A DNA stretch of 8,003 bases from Candidatus Aenigmatarchaeota archaeon (GTDB lineage: Archaea > Aenigmatarchaeota > Aenigmatarchaeia > PWEA01 > JAGHBM01). A model generated the notes under the pieces. That model did not search any database. It had not been told where the DNA came from and worked only from the letters and a program-made list of their open reading frames with translations. The stretch covers positions 1 to 8,003 of the forward strand of contig JAGLWW010000027.1 of the NCBI GenBank assembly GCA_023133195.1. Direction: 5' to 3'. A program made the position numbers and the translations under genes. Numbering within the stretch: the stretch's first letter is position 1; every line of letters begins with the position of its first letter. Below, piece after piece: positions 6,421 to 8,003 of this stretch.

Positions 6421-6885
6421 CTATAAAATATGGAAATTTTCACCAGATGACAAATTAAATGGCAAATCCGGTCTTTTCCCGGTTATATATGAATCAAAAT
6501 TATTAAAGTGTCTTCTATGTATTTCTTCCAAACCCAAAACAATATGGACATTTCCTGAAGCCTTTTCTATGTTATTATCCGGTTTTATAACTCCGTTGGC
6601 TTTTTTAAATACTTTAGGATTGGAAAGCGGACCCGAATCCCATTCATCGATTTTGCTCTGAACCCAAACATCGGTCATAAGATTCTCTTTATGATTCCAT
6701 AAAAAATCAATGTGATAATCCCCAAGGGTCTTGAATCTGTTTTTGTTTAACTCGTAAGTAGATCTTATGTGGTCTGTTATAATACCCTCTCTTTTCCTGT
6801 CCAAGTGCTTTTCCACTCCTTTCTCAGGATACACTATTACAGGGATCTCACGATATCTTACTATTTCCGGGTTATAAAATGTCAT
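6421..6885 (-). CDS. Unrecognised 154-aa cytoplasmic protein
   Basis: I do not recognise a family. The protein is hydrophilic, with no signal peptide or membrane helix and no cysteine. Features that can be seen are a beta-strand start (EIVRYREIPVIVYPEKG, 7-23), a charged stretch with KHLDRKREG, a central LGDYHIDFLWNHKENLM followed by TDVWVQSKIDEWDSG, and a C-terminal half with VHIVLGLEEIHRRHFNNF. The D-x-D/Q-x-K spacing in the centre (DYHIDF then VWVQSK) loosely recalls the core strands of restriction-like nucleases, but the rest does not confirm it and I do not claim this function. The ATG at 6885 is supported by a good TATA box 27 nt upstream (6908-6915) and no ribosome site. It is followed 21 nt later by trm56, which has its own box, so the two may be read from one or two transcripts. 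Confidence 0.65.
   Translation of the reverse strand: MTFYNPEIVRYREIPVIVYPEKGVEKHLDRKREGIITDHIRSTYELNKNRFKTLGDYHIDFLWNHKENLMTDVWVQSKIDEWDSGPLSNPKVFKKANGVIKPDNNIEKASGNVHIVLGLEEIHRRHFNNFDSYITGKRPDLPFNLSSGENFHIL
6422..6430 (-). promoter_or_regulatory. TATA-like promoter box of trm56
   Basis: On the minus strand TATTTTATA is centred about 27 nt before the trm56 ATG, which fits a leaderless transcript. The box is built from the last codons and stop of the upstream 154-aa gene (reading ...cat att tta tag), so promoter and coding end overlap. Confidence 0.5.
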
Positions 6886-6907
6886 AGAAAGTTTAATAAA
6901 ACTGACC

Positions 6908-6915
6908 TATTTAAA
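6908..6915 (-). promoter_or_regulatory. TATA box of the 154-aa gene
   Basis: The minus strand reads TTTAAATA preceded by GAAAGC (BRE-like), centred about 27 nt before the ATG at 6885. This is the spacing expected for a leaderless archaeal mRNA. Between this box and 6954 nothing else is evident. Confidence 0.6.
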
Positions 6916-6953
6916 GCTTTCTATTTTAGCATCTTTTAAGTAGTTACAATATT

Positions 6954-7061
6954 TTATTTCCAAGAACGCTGCTTGTTGATTTCCTCTTTATCCCTTAATG
7001 CCTCTTCCAGATCGATGTCACACTTATTGGCTATATCCAGCGTGTACATTAGAATGTCAAC
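6954..7061 (-). pseudogene. 3' remnant of a MazG-like nucleotide pyrophosphohydrolase
   Basis: The minus strand encodes, in one frame up to a TAA, 35 residues beginning VDILMYTLDIANKCDID and continuing LEEALRDKEEINKQRSWK. This is the characteristic C-terminal half of the short MazG-like NTP pyrophosphohydrolases (the second metal helix, then IDLEEA and the K..IN..R..W ending). In the family the first Asp is preceded by Glu in ExxD; here the frame reads IIVD, so the catalytic Glu is lost. Everything upstream, including EExxE, is replaced by the end of a lipoprotein gene whose stop lies 5 nt away (7067). The frame upstream of the break remains open through that gene by chance but bears no MazG sequence. 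An internal ATG at 7047-7049 could still give a 31-aa peptide, but with no catalytic site. It is best read as a gene fragment left by a rearrangement. Confidence 0.7.
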
Positions 7062-7066
7062 AATAA

Positions 7067-7948
7067 TTAAACTCTTTCTCTTTTTGGGACTATTGCTACT
7101 ATCTCATCACCGTCGCCCTCGTAAATCACATGATCTGGAAATTCATATAAAGAGACCTTTACCGTTATAGGACCATCAAAGTCCGCTTCAACTGAATCTG
7201 CCTTGGCAATAAGCGTATTCCCGCTACATTTCCATGTGTTGCTGTACCTATATCCGCCTCCCACGTTGCTTTGAATGAACCTAGTTTCGACAAGATTGTG
7301 TCCAACTAGCGCACACGTCCCTTCGGTGGATTTGTTGAAAAACTCGAGATCCCATTTGAATTCGATTGCATAGTATCGACCATCGGCTGAGGGACCAATA
7401 AGAGAGTAAGATGACTCTCCGATGTATATTTTTGGCTTTTCAGGCACAATCACCTCGATTTCATCCCCGTCCCCTGCATAAGTTCCCTCATCGATAAATT
7501 CGTAATCTCCTTTAACATAATCGAATTCCCCTGTTCTTCCCAAACCACATATCTTGAAAACGTATTTGCCGGGTTCGTTGGTATAGACTGAATGTTTCAA
7601 ATCACCGCTTTTATCAAATTTAACCAATACATCATCTCCGAGATGGAAAAATTTATTTGGAAATTCTACAAGTCGTATGCACATGTATTTTTCATTGCTG
7701 GGATTGAAACCGGTTGCTTCATCCTCCAGTGTCCAAGAAATTTTTATTTGTCCGTCTTCGTAAAATCCGGATTTCTCTACGGTGTGATAAATGGGTTTAA
7801 TTGGACTTTGTAAATCCTCTGCTACCGTGTCATCAGAAGGTGGGTTTAATTCGGGTTCTGGATTTTCGTTTTTCTCTTTTTCCACGGATACACAACCGCT
7901 CGAAATTAAAACAAGTATTAGAAGAATGACCAGAATTTTTTCTTTCAT
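7067..7948 (-). CDS. Secreted lipoprotein with two related GDGDEI-ending domains
   Basis: 293 aa. A short basic N-terminus, a hydrophobic core (5-15) and lipobox ISSGC with Cys19 predict a lipid-anchored exported protein. A low-complexity linker rich in Pro, Asn and Glu follows (22-50). Two beta-rich domains, about 51-169 and 172-288, look like diverged copies. Each has a W-containing strand (KISWTLE at 69-75, EFKWDLE at 196-202), a pair of cysteines (90/134 and 212/241, probably disulfides) and an ending of form YEF..D...Y.GDGDEI..IVP (149-169 and 268-288; 14 of 21 positions identical by eye). The acidic GDGDE turn may bind a cation, which is inference. I do not recognise the family; Ig-like or copper-cell-adhesion-like folds are possible. 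The start at 7948 has a TATA box 26 nt upstream. It is followed within 5 nt by the MazG fragment and could belong to an accessory insertion. Confidence 0.8.
   Translation of the reverse strand: MKEKILVILLILVLISSGCVSVEKEKNENPEPELNPPSDDTVAEDLQSPIKPIYHTVEKSGFYEDGQIKISWTLEDEATGFNPSNEKYMCIRLVEFPNKFFHLGDDVLVKFDKSGDLKHSVYTNEPGKYVFKICGLGRTGEFDYVKGDYEFIDEGTYAGDGDEIEVIVPEKPKIYIGESSYSLIGPSADGRYYAIEFKWDLEFFNKSTEGTCALVGHNLVETRFIQSNVGGGYRYSNTWKCSGNTLIAKADSVEADFDGPITVKVSLYEFPDHVIYEGDGDEIVAIVPKRERV
7085..7147 (-). repeat. Internal protein repeat, copy 2 (C-terminal GDGDEI unit)
   Basis: Encodes residues 268-288 of the lipoprotein, YEFPDHVIYEGDGDEI followed by a short IVP-ending strand. It is the counterpart of 7442-7504. 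The DNA has diverged more than the protein, so this is an old duplication under selection, not a recent tandem copy. Confidence 0.65.
7442..7504 (-). repeat. Internal protein repeat, copy 1 (GDGDEI unit)
   Basis: Encodes residues 149-169 of the lipoprotein, YEFIDEGTYAGDGDEI followed by a strand ending IVP. It closes the first of the two related domains. Confidence 0.65.
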
Positions 7949-7969
7949 AACAACATTAACATAGTAAAA

Positions 7970-7977
7970 TTTATAAA
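7970..7977 (-). promoter_or_regulatory. TATA box of the lipoprotein gene
   Basis: TTTATAAA (self-complementary) preceded on the minus strand by TTTTAAAG lies about 26 nt before the ATG at 7948, again leaderless geometry. The remaining bases to 8003 are AT-rich and show no gene I can support. Confidence 0.65.
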
Positions 7978-8003
7978 CTTTAAAATTCTTCTTTATTTAG
8001 GAG

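Noticed and set aside
6191..6661. 156-codon open frame on the plus strand across trm56 and the 154-aa gene
   Set aside because: It overlaps the recognised Trm56 protein and a promoter-supported gene on the other strand, and its composition is not protein-like.
6973..7170. 65-codon plus-strand frame over the MazG fragment
   Set aside because: The minus strand carries a recognisable MazG C-terminus and the lipoprotein end; the plus frame has no family or start signal.
7062..7200. Longer MazG-like protein reading through into the lipoprotein gene
   Set aside because: The frame upstream of IIVD stays open for a short distance (KKRKSL) but contains no EExxE helix or other MazG sequence and is the out-of-frame reading of the lipoprotein tail.

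Overview
The window is archaeal chromosomal DNA. The clearest marker is a full-length Trm56-type tRNA 2'-O-methyltransferase on the minus strand, an enzyme restricted to archaea. Supporting signs are TATA-box/leaderless start geometry ahead of several genes (TATA-like box about 25-27 nt upstream of the ATG with no Shine-Dalgarno), GGTG/GGAG-type ribosome sites only inside operons, a prenyl-type lipobox lipoprotein, and a surface-glycan locus with a NEW3-like membrane-anchored protein. The moderate-to-low GC and Lys/Ile-rich proteins do not settle the phylum; a euryarchaeal or DPANN origin would both fit.

Left part (1-5893, plus strand): a tightly packed surface/glycan operon. The 3' part of a secreted, membrane-anchored beta-sandwich protein (cut by the window edge) overlaps by ATGA with a soluble GT2 glycosyltransferase of the dolichol-phosphate-sugar synthase/undecaprenyl glycosyltransferase type. 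A radical SAM/SPASM enzyme follows, apparently initiated at a rare ATT codon. A 109-nt gap then carries a TATA-like promoter, a 23-codon leader ORF and an inverted repeat covering the ribosome site of the next gene. That gene is a NodU/TobZ-family O-carbamoyltransferase, which overlaps by ATGA with a polytopic GT39/ArnT-like lipid-sugar-dependent glycosyltransferase. Together the set looks like a route that charges a lipid carrier with a sugar, alters a sugar or peptide by radical chemistry and carbamoylation, and transfers sugar on the outer face of the membrane. The target is not shown by the sequence.

Right part (5890-8003, minus strand): trm56 converges on the operon with a 4-nt stop-stop overlap. 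Next come an unrecognised 154-aa protein with its own promoter, a 35-codon remnant of a MazG-like nucleotide pyrophosphohydrolase broken at its catalytic ExxD motif, and a 293-aa lipoprotein with two related domains, each ending in a GDGDEI motif. This side looks like a rearranged, accessory stretch beside a conserved housekeeping gene.

The points most worth following are the leader ORF/hairpin ahead of the carbamoyltransferase, the ATT start of the radical SAM gene, the uncharacterised radical SAM-carbamoyltransferase-GT39 combination, and the MazG break point. I saw no tRNA, rRNA, CRISPR array, insertion sequence or terminal repeats.
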